Source: an uncultured Bacillota bacterium
Lineage (GTDB): Bacteria > Bacillota > Clostridia > Christensenellales > Borkfalkiaceae
DNA length: 34,521 nucleotides
Assembly: GCA_949287105.1 (NCBI GenBank)
Contig: CASEFE010000013.1
Coordinates: 1-34,521 of the forward strand
Direction: 5' to 3'
The translations under genes were made by a program, and so were the position numbers. The notes below the pieces were generated by a model. The model was not told where the DNA came from and searched no databases. It saw nothing but the letters and a program-made list of their open reading frames with translations. Shown piece after piece: positions 1-7,654 of this stretch; position 1 is the stretch's first letter, and each line of letters starts with the position of its first letter.

Positions 1-2
1 GA

Positions 3-80
3 ATGATTTGCGATCAATGCCGAAAAATGCAGCAAGACGATATTCACTTCCAATTAAATTTATTTTCTCATTCGTTTTAA
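3..80 (+). other. possible 3' end of an upstream plus-strand gene
   Basis: An open frame runs from position 3 to a TAA at 78-80, directly against the terminator hairpin that follows. It would encode 25 residues with a CxxC pair near the start (ICDQC). A plus-strand terminator at this place implies plus-strand transcription entering from the left. The reading frame is not certain: another plus frame stays open into the hairpin. No function can be given. Confidence 0.2.
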
Positions 81-118
81 GCCCCCCAAAAGCTTAGCTT
101 TTGGGGGGCTTATTTTTT
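80..118 (+). terminator. intrinsic terminator, plus strand
   Basis: A perfect inverted repeat at 80-110 (arms built on AGCCCCCCAAAAGCT) is followed by TATTTTTTC on the plus strand. The U-tract lies on the plus side, so it ends a transcript coming from the left. It also lies about 45 bases past the pheT stop and may block minus-strand transcription, but it has no U-tract in that direction. Confidence 0.85.
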
Positions 119-155
119 CAATCATAAATTTTTCTTCTTTTTATTAAAACAAAAT

Positions 156-2543
156 TCAGCGAAGCTCAACACCCAATTCTTCGTGCAAAGCCTTTAAGAT
201 CCTCTTTACATATCCGTCTGCATCTTCGGGAGTAATCGCTTTTTCTCTCGGCGTAAATTTCAGCGAGAACGCCATACTCTTTTTCCCTTCGCCCACTTGT
301 TTACCACGATAGACATCAAACAGATGCACTTTGCTGACGTATTTACAAGAATTGCAAATCACTTTCTCAACATCGGCACAAATCACTTCCTCATCAGTCA
401 CAAGAGCAAGGTCGCGTTCCACCTCAGGAAATTTCGATAACGGTTGATACCGAAGTTTTACATTCAATTTCTCTTTGAGGCCTTCATAGTCCAATTCGCC
501 CACAAACACGGCGACATCAACGGCAAGCTCCTCACAGACATCGGGCGCCAGCTCACCAAAATATCCGACTGATTCATCCCCCAAAAAGACTTCCGCACAT
601 TTTCCGGGATGCAGGAAAGACCTCTTCGCAGATCTATATTCAAAACTTAACCCGAAATCAGCGGCAAAAGCTTCCATGGCACCTTTCGCCGTGAAAAAGT
701 CTTCCTTTTCACCATAAAGCCCAAAGCAAAGTATTTTACGCTCTTTCGGCATTTCCATAAGAGGCTGCTCTTTCGCAATGTAAATATTCGCCAACTCATA
801 TAACCGAGCCTCTTTGTTTCCGCGACGGATATTCCGTACCAGTGTATTTAACATGGAAGGTGCCAATGTGGTCCGCATAAGGCTCATATCTTCGCCGATC
901 GGATTTTTGATTCGTATTGCGTTCTCCGCTTCCTTTTCCATCCGAACCAGTTCATAATCTTTCGGGGATATGAACGAATACGTGATGATTTCGCTATAAT
1001 CCTGCATGCGCATTACCTTCTTCGCCCGGTTTTCCATCTGCTGTTCGGATGTAAGACCGCCGCTCGTGACCGATGCGCATTCCAAAAATGTACCTGCTAT
1101 ATGATCATAACCATACATGCGAATGACTTCTTCCGCAAGATCAGGATAACCTTCCACATCTTCCCGATAAGCGGGTGCCGTGACCGTTAACTGATCTCCC
1201 CTCGCCGCCACGTTGAAGTTCAGCCGATTGAGAATATCACAGATCTCCGCCTTAGGGACCTCGATACCAAGCAAAGAATTGATTTGCGTGACAGAAGTCT
1301 TGACAAGCGTCGGCTTCGTTTGACTTGCCCCGATGTCAAACCGATCCCGCGCTACTTTTCCGCATCCCAATTCCTCAATCAAGTGCAATGCCCGATTAAT
1401 CGCGATACCCGTCGTATATGCATCCACACCCTTTTCAAATCGTGCAGATGAATCGCTTTTCTGCCCCAAAGCACGCGATGTACGGCGAATGTTTGCCCGT
1501 TCAAATTTCGCACTTTCAAATAAAAGCTCGTCCGTATCTTCGCAAATTCCGCTGTTTAATCCGCCCATTACACCCGCCAAGGCAACAGGTTTGCTGCCAT
1601 CGGCAATTACCAGATTCTCAGGAGTCAAAGCAAATTCTTTCTCATCCAGCGTCGTGATTTTTTCGTCTTGCTGCGCACGCCGCACACATATTTTGTTTTG
1701 CGCAATTTTGGAAAGGTCAAACGCATGCATAGGTTGACCCAATTCCAATAAAATAAAGTTTGTGATATCAACTACGTTGTTGATGGAACGTAGGCCGCAC
1801 AAAGCCAACCGACGCCGCATCCAAAGCGGAGATTTATCGATTTTTATCTCACGTACATAGTGCGCGATATACCGAGGACACAATTCCGGTGCCTCAACTG
1901 AAACATTCACCCGCTCACTCGTACTGAAATTATCCGGAGTATACGTAAGATCCAAAGGCGCCAAAGGCTTTTTCAAAACTGCCGCGACCTCGCGCGCAAT
2001 CCCGTAAACACTTTGACAATCGGGACGATTTGCCGTAACCGCAATATCAAAAATATAATCATCAAGCCCTACAACTTTTTTAATATCCGTCCCCAAAGGC
2101 GTATCTTTCGGCAAAAGCAAAATTCCGTTGACACCTGCCCCGTCATACCAATCTTCATTGATCCCAAGTTCCTCTCCCGAACAAAGCATCCCGTAAGATT
2201 CTACACCGCGAAGCTTTCCTTTTTTTATCTTTACGCCGCCATGCAATGAAGAGTTTTCAAGAGCAACCGGTACAACGTCACCTTCCGCAACATTGTCCGC
2301 CCCCGTTACAATCTGAATGTCTTTTCCGAAATCGCCGCAATCCAATTTGCATATTTTTAACTTATCGGCATCCGGATGCTTTTCCATGGATGTGATTTTT
2401 CCGACCACACAACGGTCTATTTCCGCCCCGCAATCGATCAGCTCTTCCACTTCGAATCCGCACGAAAACAGCTTTTCCGTAAGCTTTTCTGCCGACACGT
2501 CGATATCCACATAATCCTTTAACCAACTGAAAGGTACTTTCAT
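156..2543 (-). CDS. pheT: phenylalanine--tRNA ligase beta subunit
   Basis: The beta subunit of the alpha2-beta2 enzyme that charges tRNA-Phe in the cytosol. Its 795 residues are the normal bacterial length. An EMAP/OB-type tRNA-binding domain is at about residues 40-150 (MEKHPDADKLKICKLDCG), followed by the B3/B4 editing region at about 210-400, the B5 domain, the catalytic-like core, and a C-terminal ferredoxin-fold anticodon-binding domain at about 700-795 (KFPEVERDLALV). The start is supported by AGGAGG eight bases upstream. It lies 13 bases after pheS, whose TAA stop runs directly into this ribosome site, so the two are one operon under the T-box upstream. Nothing odd was seen. Confidence 0.98.
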   Translation of the reverse strand: MKVPFSWLKDYVDIDVSAEKLTEKLFSCGFEVEELIDCGAEIDRCVVGKITSMEKHPDADKLKICKLDCGDFGKDIQIVTGADNVAEGDVVPVALENSSLHGGVKIKKGKLRGVESYGMLCSGEELGINEDWYDGAGVNGILLLPKDTPLGTDIKKVVGLDDYIFDIAVTANRPDCQSVYGIAREVAAVLKKPLAPLDLTYTPDNFSTSERVNVSVEAPELCPRYIAHYVREIKIDKSPLWMRRRLALCGLRSINNVVDITNFILLELGQPMHAFDLSKIAQNKICVRRAQQDEKITTLDEKEFALTPENLVIADGSKPVALAGVMGGLNSGICEDTDELLFESAKFERANIRRTSRALGQKSDSSARFEKGVDAYTTGIAINRALHLIEELGCGKVARDRFDIGASQTKPTLVKTSVTQINSLLGIEVPKAEICDILNRLNFNVAARGDQLTVTAPAYREDVEGYPDLAEEVIRMYGYDHIAGTFLECASVTSGGLTSEQQMENRAKKVMRMQDYSEIITYSFISPKDYELVRMEKEAENAIRIKNPIGEDMSLMRTTLAPSMLNTLVRNIRRGNKEARLYELANIYIAKEQPLMEMPKERKILCFGLYGEKEDFFTAKGAMEAFAADFGLSFEYRSAKRSFLHPGKCAEVFLGDESVGYFGELAPDVCEELAVDVAVFVGELDYEGLKEKLNVKLRYQPLSKFPEVERDLALVTDEEVICADVEKVICNSCKYVSKVHLFDVYRGKQVGEGKKSMAFSLKFTPREKAITPEDADGYVKRILKALHEELGVELR

Positions 2544-2556
2544 CCCGCTTGCCTCC

Positions 2557-3594
2557 TTAATTCCTGAATTGTTTCAAAAAGCGTACATCGCCTTCAAACA
2601 ACAAACGAATATCGTTGATCCCGTATTTGATCATCGCGATACGCTCTAACCCGATCCCGAATGCAAACCCTATATATTCATCAGGGTCGATCCCGCAATT
2701 TTCCAAAACCTTGCGATTGACCATTCCTGCCCCGAGAACTTCGATCCATCCCGTTCCCTTGCAGATACGGCACCCCTTGCCCCCGCAGGCCGAACAGGAC
2801 AAATCCACCTCAACGCTCGGTTCCGTGAACGGAAAATACGACGGGCGAAGACGCGTCTTTGTCTCCGATGTAAACATACGGCGCGCAAACTCGTCCAAAA
2901 GGCCTTTCAGGTCATTGAGCGTTATATTTTTATCTACAACCAAGCCTTCCATCTGATGGAACATAGGCGAATGCGTCGCATCCGAATCTGAACGATAAAC
3001 CCGACCCGGGCTTAAAACTTTGATAGGCGGCCTTTTATTTTCCATGACACGGATCTGCCCCGAAGATGTCTGCGAACGAAGCAAAAATTCTTTCGTCACA
3101 AAAAACGTATCCTGCATATCGCGCGCCGGATGATCCGCCGGTATATTCAGAGCCTGAAAGTTATAATAATCTCTTTCAATTTCCGGCCCCTCAAAAACAT
3201 CAAAGCCCATTCCTGAAAAAATATCGATCAACTCTTCCCGAACCAATGTTACCGGATGAACACTGCCTGTCCCCGTAAATTTAGCCGGCATGGTCACATC
3301 AAGACGTTCCGTAGCGTACTTTTGCTCCAACTCTCTCTTTTTCAAAGCCGCTTCCATTGTTTCAAAATTTTCTTCCGCCCAACGTCTCAGTTCACTCAAT
3401 AGTTTCCCTATTTCCGGCCGATCCTCACTGGATACATCCCGCATGCCCTTGGAAAGCGCAGATATTTTTCCCGTCTTACCAAGAAGCTCCATTTTATAAG
3501 CAAACAATTTTTCCCGCGTCAATGTTTCGCTTTTCCCTTCGGAAGCCAACCATTCTTCCATCTCTTTTCGTATGGTTTGTATCTGTTCTTTCAT
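2557..3594 (-). CDS. pheS: phenylalanine--tRNA ligase alpha subunit
   Basis: The catalytic alpha subunit, which forms Phe-AMP and transfers Phe to tRNA-Phe. At 345 residues it has the usual length. The N-terminal coiled-coil tRNA-binding arm covers about residues 1-90. The class II core follows, with motif 2 at [18 protein letters not shown], the motif around [17 protein letters not shown], and motif 3 at [18 protein letters not shown] near the C-terminus. A Cys cluster ([16 protein letters not shown]) sits between motifs 2 and 3. The start is placed by GGAGG just upstream. It is the first gene after the T-box leader, so transcription should rise when tRNA-Phe is uncharged. Confidence 0.98.
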   Translation of the reverse strand: MKEQIQTIRKEMEEWLASEGKSETLTREKLFAYKMELLGKTGKISALSKGMRDVSSEDRPEIGKLLSELRRWAEENFETMEAALKKRELEQKYATERLDVTMPAKFTGTGSVHPVTLVREELIDIFSGMGFDVFEGPEIERDYYNFQALNIPADHPARDMQDTFFVTKEFLLRSQTSSGQIRVMENKRPPIKVLSPGRVYRSDSDATHSPMFHQMEGLVVDKNITLNDLKGLLDEFARRMFTSETKTRLRPSYFPFTEPSVEVDLSCSACGGKGCRICKGTGWIEVLGAGMVNRKVLENCGIDPDEYIGFAFGIGLERIAMIKYGINDIRLLFEGDVRFLKQFRN

Positions 3595-3611
3595 ATGTCC
3601 TCCGTTATTTC

Positions 3612-3648
3612 TAAAAAATAAGCGCCCTGTGAAACTTTCACAGGGCGC
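3612..3648 (-). terminator. T-box regulated intrinsic terminator
   Basis: A 13-bp inverted repeat (GCGCCCTGTGAAA and its complement) at 3622-3648 is followed on the minus strand by TTATTTTTT. It is the conditional terminator of the pheST T-box and competes with the antiterminator described for the leader. Confidence 0.92.
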
Positions 3649-3850
3649 AAAATATGCACGGTACCACCTATGTTCGCGGATTTCTCCGCCTCCTTGTCGC
3701 TTAACGCGCGAATCACGCCCTCCCTTACTCTGATTCGGGGCGGGGGCTGTTGGAGGGAATACCGCGCGCCCGCCTCGAAAAGCCTTTCAGCCGATGAGCT
3801 TTTCTCTCTTGGAAGCATTCTGCCCGCGTCTGTCTCCGTCTTTGCCTTTT
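3622..3850 (-). ncRNA. T-box riboswitch leader of pheST (tRNA-Phe sensing)
   Basis: Read on the minus strand, the leader contains the T-box core AGGTGGTACCGTG at 3657-3669 and the upstream signatures AGAGAG, GAGTAAGG and GCGCGTTAA. It ends in a terminator at 3622-3648. CATAGG at 3667-3672 can pair with CCTGTG at 3639-3644 in the 5' arm of the terminator, which gives the expected antiterminator. Two UUC triplets could be the specifier codon: 3757-3759 (in GTATTCCC) and 3777-3779. The first looks more likely, but this was not settled by folding. The position before pheS and the specifier candidates agree with sensing of tRNA-Phe. Confidence 0.93.
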
Positions 3851-3855
3851 GCATA

Positions 3856-3884
3856 ATAATAATCCATCCCATAAAAAATGTCAA
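3856..3884 (-). promoter_or_regulatory. sigma-A promoter of pheST
   Basis: On the minus strand, a TTGACA -35 box at 3879-3884, a 17-base spacer and a TATTAT -10 box at 3856-3861 place the transcription start near 3849, at the beginning of the T-box leader. Confidence 0.85.
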
Positions 3885-3958
3885 CAATTTTTTATGCTTC
3901 GTATCAAATTCTTGCTGTTTTGCCTGCTTTTCCGCCATTTTTTACGTTACAATTATTT

Positions 3959-4633
3959 TCAGAAGCTTACCCCGCCCTGTAAATACACATCGGGAATTTT
4001 TCCCACGATGACACTTTCACAGACAAGAACAGGCGCCGAAACACTTACTTCCCGCGTTTCACGCGGCATCACAACTTCCACGGATGCCGAAATTTCCATG
4101 TAAATTGTATGGACCGTCTGATTGATCCCCGCACTTCGAAAATCAGAATAAAATTTACATTCTGCCCTTCCCACCGGCAGAATACGAAAGGTGACTTTCG
4201 GCCCAAACCCAGCCAACACTTCAATCCCCGTAAACGCGCCGACCGGTACCTTTACCCCCTGTTTGCAAGCCGTATTCAGTTTTCCCGCAGCAAGCGTCAC
4301 CGCTTGCCGCGCCATAAGGTTTACACTCTGCGCATCTGTCTCTATGGAAAGCACATTTCCTTCACCGTCACGCGTGATGGTTACCAGCTTATCATAATCA
4401 ACCCCGTTCCATCTTACTGCTTCCAAAGCCGCCGCATTCACAGCTTCGACAGCACGCGCCTGCACCGTTGCTTCACTCAGACCCCATAAAATACTCGTCA
4501 CTTTGCTCTGAAAATAAACGGCAACACCTATGATCGCCGCTAGTACCGCGATCAGAATTACATATTTTTTGATTTTCAAAGGGCGTCTGTATCGCTTATA
4601 GCGATAGGCGCCCTCATACCGATAATTCGCCAT
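3959..4633 (-). CDS. yunB: sporulation protein YunB
   Basis: A membrane-anchored protein of the YunB family, needed for normal sporulation in Bacillus where it is made in the mother cell. A basic N-terminus (residues 1-24, rich in Tyr, Arg and Lys) is followed by one membrane segment at about 25-42 and an extracytoplasmic domain. The family signature is visible: NQTVHTIYMEISASVEVVMP near residues 163-182, and SVIVGKIPDVYL near the C-terminus. The 224 residues fit the family. No clear Shine-Dalgarno sequence precedes the ATG; CATAGAAT, which resembles a sigma-E -10 element, ends only five bases before it. It stands alone between pheST and a surface lipoprotein gene and marks the host as an endospore former. 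Confidence 0.9.
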   Translation of the reverse strand: MANYRYEGAYRYKRYRRPLKIKKYVILIAVLAAIIGVAVYFQSKVTSILWGLSEATVQARAVEAVNAAALEAVRWNGVDYDKLVTITRDGEGNVLSIETDAQSVNLMARQAVTLAAGKLNTACKQGVKVPVGAFTGIEVLAGFGPKVTFRILPVGRAECKFYSDFRSAGINQTVHTIYMEISASVEVVMPRETREVSVSAPVLVCESVIVGKIPDVYLQGGVSF

Positions 4634-4688
4634 GCCGCATTCTATGCGCAGAGGCGTTTTTTTATGCTTCTTTTCTCTGATTTCTCAA

Positions 4689-6230
4689 TCAACTTTCTTC
4701 TCTGTTCGTGTAAACCGCGCGAACTCTGCCCAGCGAATCTTCTTTCGAAACTTTTTTATAATCATCCGGCAAGTTTACCGTCAGTTTCTGAGACATTTCT
4801 TCACTGTCACAATAAATCTGGAAATCCTCGGCAAACGAGCAGGTTTCGTCCGCCGTCAAAGAAGTCTTTCCGTCTTCAACGATCCCTGTATCGATGTTGA
4901 CACCGCCCCAACCGTTGCCTTGGGTCGTAACTCCTTCCATCTCCACGACAGATCCGTACACCATAATCCCTACGCCTTCATTATCTTTTGCTACCACATT
5001 TTTCACGCATACATTTTTTGATACATAGACATTCAGGCCGTGCGCATAGTTGTTTCCTATATGACGCGCTCCCGTAAGCGTAAGATTTTCAATCGTGATA
5101 TTATCAGCCTGTACCGTAATCAATGACGTCATGCCCTTCGCATCTGTCAGCCATTCTTCTCCGCGCGTGATCGTCACTTCACCTTTACCAACCAAAGAGA
5201 TGCCTTCTGTCTGTATCAAAAGCACATCATTCAGCGTATACGTGCCGGCATTCAAAAATATTACGTCCCCACTCTTCGCTCCGCTGACAGTCTCTTTTAA
5301 CTCCTCTACATCCTTTACGCCTTCCCCTTTTACGGTAACTTTGCTCTGCGTCTGTGCATAAACAATCTTTTTTGTCTTGGCATCCGCCATCTTTACAGTA
5401 TAATCAAATACCCCAGCTTCCTGGAAAACAATTCGGAACCGCGACGTCAGATTCATCAAAGGAAACCCGCTGCTCGGCCCAAAATCATGTCCTACTGGCA
5501 GTTCATACCAATTTCCGTCTTTCGTTTCATAATATTCAAGTTTATATACGGCTTCCGGATTGCTGAACTCACTGACACCCAAAACCATAACGTTTTCAGC
5601 ATTTTCTACGGTCGTGGAAACTGTAAATTCTTTTTGTTTGCCTACTGTAAATTCGCCTCCCAAATCTGCCGATACCGTCGCTTTGATTGCGGGAACTTTA
5701 TCCATTTCCGCTTTTGCAACCTGCAATGCGCTGTCTGCCGCTTCTTTACTTTCCGCCGCATCGATCGCTGCCTTGCCCGCATTTCGAGCCTCGTTGATTT
5801 TTGCCGTATTCCCCGCATCAAACAATTCCTGGGCACGATATTTGTCCAGTTCCGTTTTAAGCCCTGTTTTGTATCCATTCAGGTCAAACGGCACCGCTAC
5901 CGTAACAGTACACGTCGCCGACTTTTCACCCGCTCTGGCCGTAATGTGCGCCTCTCCGGCCGCCACCGCCGTAACAAGCCCGTTTTCGGAAACCGTAGCA
6001 ATCGCTTCCTCATCCGAAACCCATTCCACATTTCTGTTTGTGGCATTGGCAGGCTCAATCGTTGCCGTAAGCTGCAATGTCTTTCCTACTTCTAATGATG
6101 CTGTCGCTTGATTTAATGTAACTTTCTCTACCGCAATTTCGCTGTCTGAACAGGAAACCGCCGCAAATACAAATAAAATTGCAAGCAACATTCCACTAAA
6201 ACAAATGATTTTTCTCTTTTTCAAATTCAT
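4689..6230 (-). CDS. BIG2-domain lipoprotein with C-terminal beta-helix
   Basis: An exported 513-residue lipoprotein of unknown exact role. The signal peptide ends at AAVSC, with Cys27 as the likely lipidated residue. A bacterial Ig-like group 2 domain follows at about residues 35-112 (VTLNQATASLEVGKTLQLTATIEP), then a helical FIVAR-like stretch at about 115-180 (KTELDKY to AKAEMDKV), a beta-rich region at about 185-310, and a right-handed parallel beta-helix at about 315-470 of the pectate-lyase-like type (SGDVIFLNAGTYTL, ITIENLTLTGARHIGNN). No catalytic site was identified, so both glycan binding and polysaccharide lysis are possible. CAGGAGT precedes the start. It lies 84 bases downstream of the sugar isomerase-like gene and may be read from the same transcript. 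Confidence 0.85.
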   Translation of the reverse strand: MNLKKRKIICFSGMLLAILFVFAAVSCSDSEIAVEKVTLNQATASLEVGKTLQLTATIEPANATNRNVEWVSDEEAIATVSENGLVTAVAAGEAHITARAGEKSATCTVTVAVPFDLNGYKTGLKTELDKYRAQELFDAGNTAKINEARNAGKAAIDAAESKEAADSALQVAKAEMDKVPAIKATVSADLGGEFTVGKQKEFTVSTTVENAENVMVLGVSEFSNPEAVYKLEYYETKDGNWYELPVGHDFGPSSGFPLMNLTSRFRIVFQEAGVFDYTVKMADAKTKKIVYAQTQSKVTVKGEGVKDVEELKETVSGAKSGDVIFLNAGTYTLNDVLLIQTEGISLVGKGEVTITRGEEWLTDAKGMTSLITVQADNITIENLTLTGARHIGNNYAHGLNVYVSKNVCVKNVVAKDNEGVGIMVYGSVVEMEGVTTQGNGWGGVNIDTGIVEDGKTSLTADETCSFAEDFQIYCDSEEMSQKLTVNLPDDYKKVSKEDSLGRVRAVYTNREES

Positions 6231-6314
6231 TTTTTACTCCTGTTTGCAAAGCCTTTTGCGTTGCTTTTATCCCTAGTATGCCCGCAAACAGAAAGTTCAT
6301 TCATCCCGCTGCTA

Positions 6315-7106
6315 TCACTCCGATACAATTTTAAAATTATTTTTAATATCTTGGATAAAACGCACTGAACTTTCGATGGCTTTCAGATAATCTTTTACTC
6401 CAAAATGCTCAATCACATAATAGCCGCTATATCCAGCCTCTTCAAAATGACCCAATACTCTGTCGAGCCGCAAATCCCCTTCCCCGACTGCGCATGGCAA
6501 ATAATCACCGTTCACGATCTTCCTGTCCTTGCAATGAATATGGACTGTTTTATTTTGTAAACATTTCAGTCCTTCATTTACGTTCATTCCGCTGAATATA
6601 AAATTGCCCGTATCAAATGTAAACCGTAAATTCGGTATCTTTTCCAGAAATTCCCGTATGTTTTCTACCCGACAAAGAGGGCTTTCTACACTGTCAAAAT
6701 CTTCTACCGTAGGAGTCAGTCCGCGAAGAACGCTTTTTTCCGCCCATTGTTTGCATCCGGCTATCATTTTCTCCCGTTCTGTATCTTTATCCTTCCCCAC
6801 ATAAAAACCGGGAACTGCCATTACGAAAGGACTTTTCAGCTTTTCCGCCAATTCCAACTGCCGCTTTGCCCTCGCATCGTTATCTTCTTCGTTTTTGTTA
6901 AAGTCAAAAAACTGATACACTGATGAAATAGCAAGCCCTGCGTTTTTAAGATTTTTGTGAAATTCTGATACTTCTTCCACATCGTCCGGACAAATTTCTA
7001 CCGCCTCAATTCCAAATTCCCTTATCGTTCTTAGTATTTCTTGCAACGTCTTACCTGTCTGTATCGCCGCGTCCACCGCATGCCGATAAAAAACCGAAAG
7101 CTTCAT
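6315..7106 (-). CDS. sugar phosphate isomerase/epimerase-like TIM barrel
   Basis: A cytosolic protein of the xylose-isomerase-like TIM-barrel (AP endonuclease 2) superfamily, which includes sugar and inositol isomerases and epimerases. Supporting motifs are IEAVEICPDDVEEV in the first strands, GLTPTVEDFD, RFTFDTGNFIF and VHIHCKDRK, which carry the usual Glu, Asp and His metal ligands, and YYVIEHFG at the last strand. The start is set at ATG 7106 (MKLSVFYRH) because AAGGGG lies seven bases upstream of it; an in-frame ATG 18 bases earlier would overlap that ribosome site. A promoter at 7144-7172 and a terminator at 7199-7235 separate it from the six-gene operon upstream. The substrate is not known. 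Confidence 0.85.
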   Translation of the reverse strand: MKLSVFYRHAVDAAIQTGKTLQEILRTIREFGIEAVEICPDDVEEVSEFHKNLKNAGLAISSVYQFFDFNKNEEDNDARAKRQLELAEKLKSPFVMAVPGFYVGKDKDTEREKMIAGCKQWAEKSVLRGLTPTVEDFDSVESPLCRVENIREFLEKIPNLRFTFDTGNFIFSGMNVNEGLKCLQNKTVHIHCKDRKIVNGDYLPCAVGEGDLRLDRVLGHFEEAGYSGYYVIEHFGVKDYLKAIESSVRFIQDIKNNFKIVSE

Positions 7107-7143
7107 ATACTTACCCCTTTTCATTCGTATTTATTACCGTTTT

Positions 7144-7172
7144 ATAATAACATATCTATTTGAAACAATCAA
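7144..7172 (-). promoter_or_regulatory. promoter of the isomerase/epimerase gene
   Basis: On the minus strand TTGATT at 7167-7172, a 17-base spacer and TATTAT at 7144-7149, with a TG one base before the -10 box (extended -10). It starts transcription about 40 bases ahead of the start at 7106. Confidence 0.7.
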
Positions 7173-7198
7173 ACCTTTCTTCAAAACTTAGCAATGAG

Positions 7199-7235
7199 AA
7201 AAGGATGCGCAGATTAAAATCCTGCGCATCCTTTT
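7199..7235. terminator. intrinsic terminator ending the six-gene operon
   Basis: A 14-bp perfect stem (AAAAGGATGCGCAG and its complement) with a 9-base loop. T-runs follow in both directions, so it can act on either strand. It lies about 35 bases after the stop of the last gene of the operon at 7271-12958. Confidence 0.8.
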
Positions 7236-7270
7236 ATGTGCAACGTCTTTTTCTTTCTGTTGTACTAAGC

Positions 7271-7645
7271 TTATTCGCTATAACCCATCAATCCGATATA
7301 GGAACAGTTCGGTTGCGTTACATCCATACGTCCGAACTGAACGACAACTTCTTTTTCGCTTCTTACTCGCAGCGAATATTGTTCCAACCGTCCCAGATCT
7401 ACGCCGCCGATTTCATTCTTTTTGTCCATCCGGAAACATTTGACCCGCTTGGCAGGTATCACAACAGAGATATTTTCAATAGGGTCCTTGTCTTCAAAAT
7501 AAAAATCAAACCAACACCTCACATCCGTATCGTTGCAGTTGAGAATGATCAGCGCTTCATGCCCCTCATATCCGCTCTCTTTTACCTCTTTTTGCGCCGG
7601 GATCCACCCGTCGACAATATACCAATTTTTTTTACCGTTCTTCAT
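7271..7645 (-). CDS. sensory-rhodopsin-transducer (ASRT) family protein
   Basis: A 124-residue soluble beta-sandwich protein of the family named after the Anabaena sensory rhodopsin transducer. The family pattern runs through the whole protein: WYIVDGWIP at 8-16, HEALIILNCND at 29-39, FYFEDKDP at about 47-54, VIPAKRVKCFRMD at about 62-74, a VVVQFGRMD strand near 100, and a closing GYS. No rhodopsin gene is present. Members outside cyanobacteria have been predicted to bind small ligands such as sugars, which suits its place as the last gene of a sugar-processing operon, nine bases after the M24 gene. Its role here is inferred: a ligand-binding, assembly or regulatory partner, or an enzyme of unknown type. 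Confidence 0.85.
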   Translation of the reverse strand: MKNGKKNWYIVDGWIPAQKEVKESGYEGHEALIILNCNDTDVRCWFDFYFEDKDPIENISVVIPAKRVKCFRMDKKNEIGGVDLGRLEQYSLRVRSEKEVVVQFGRMDVTQPNCSYIGLMGYSE

Positions 7646-7654
7646 AACGTCTCC

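Noticed and set aside
1333..1737. 134-codon plus-strand frame inside pheT
   Set aside because: It is antisense to a well-conserved essential gene, and no ribosome site or family was seen.
3591..3938. 115-codon open frame on the minus strand upstream of pheS
   Set aside because: It lies across the T-box leader, its terminator and the promoter; the sequence is explained by the RNA, and no protein family was recognised.
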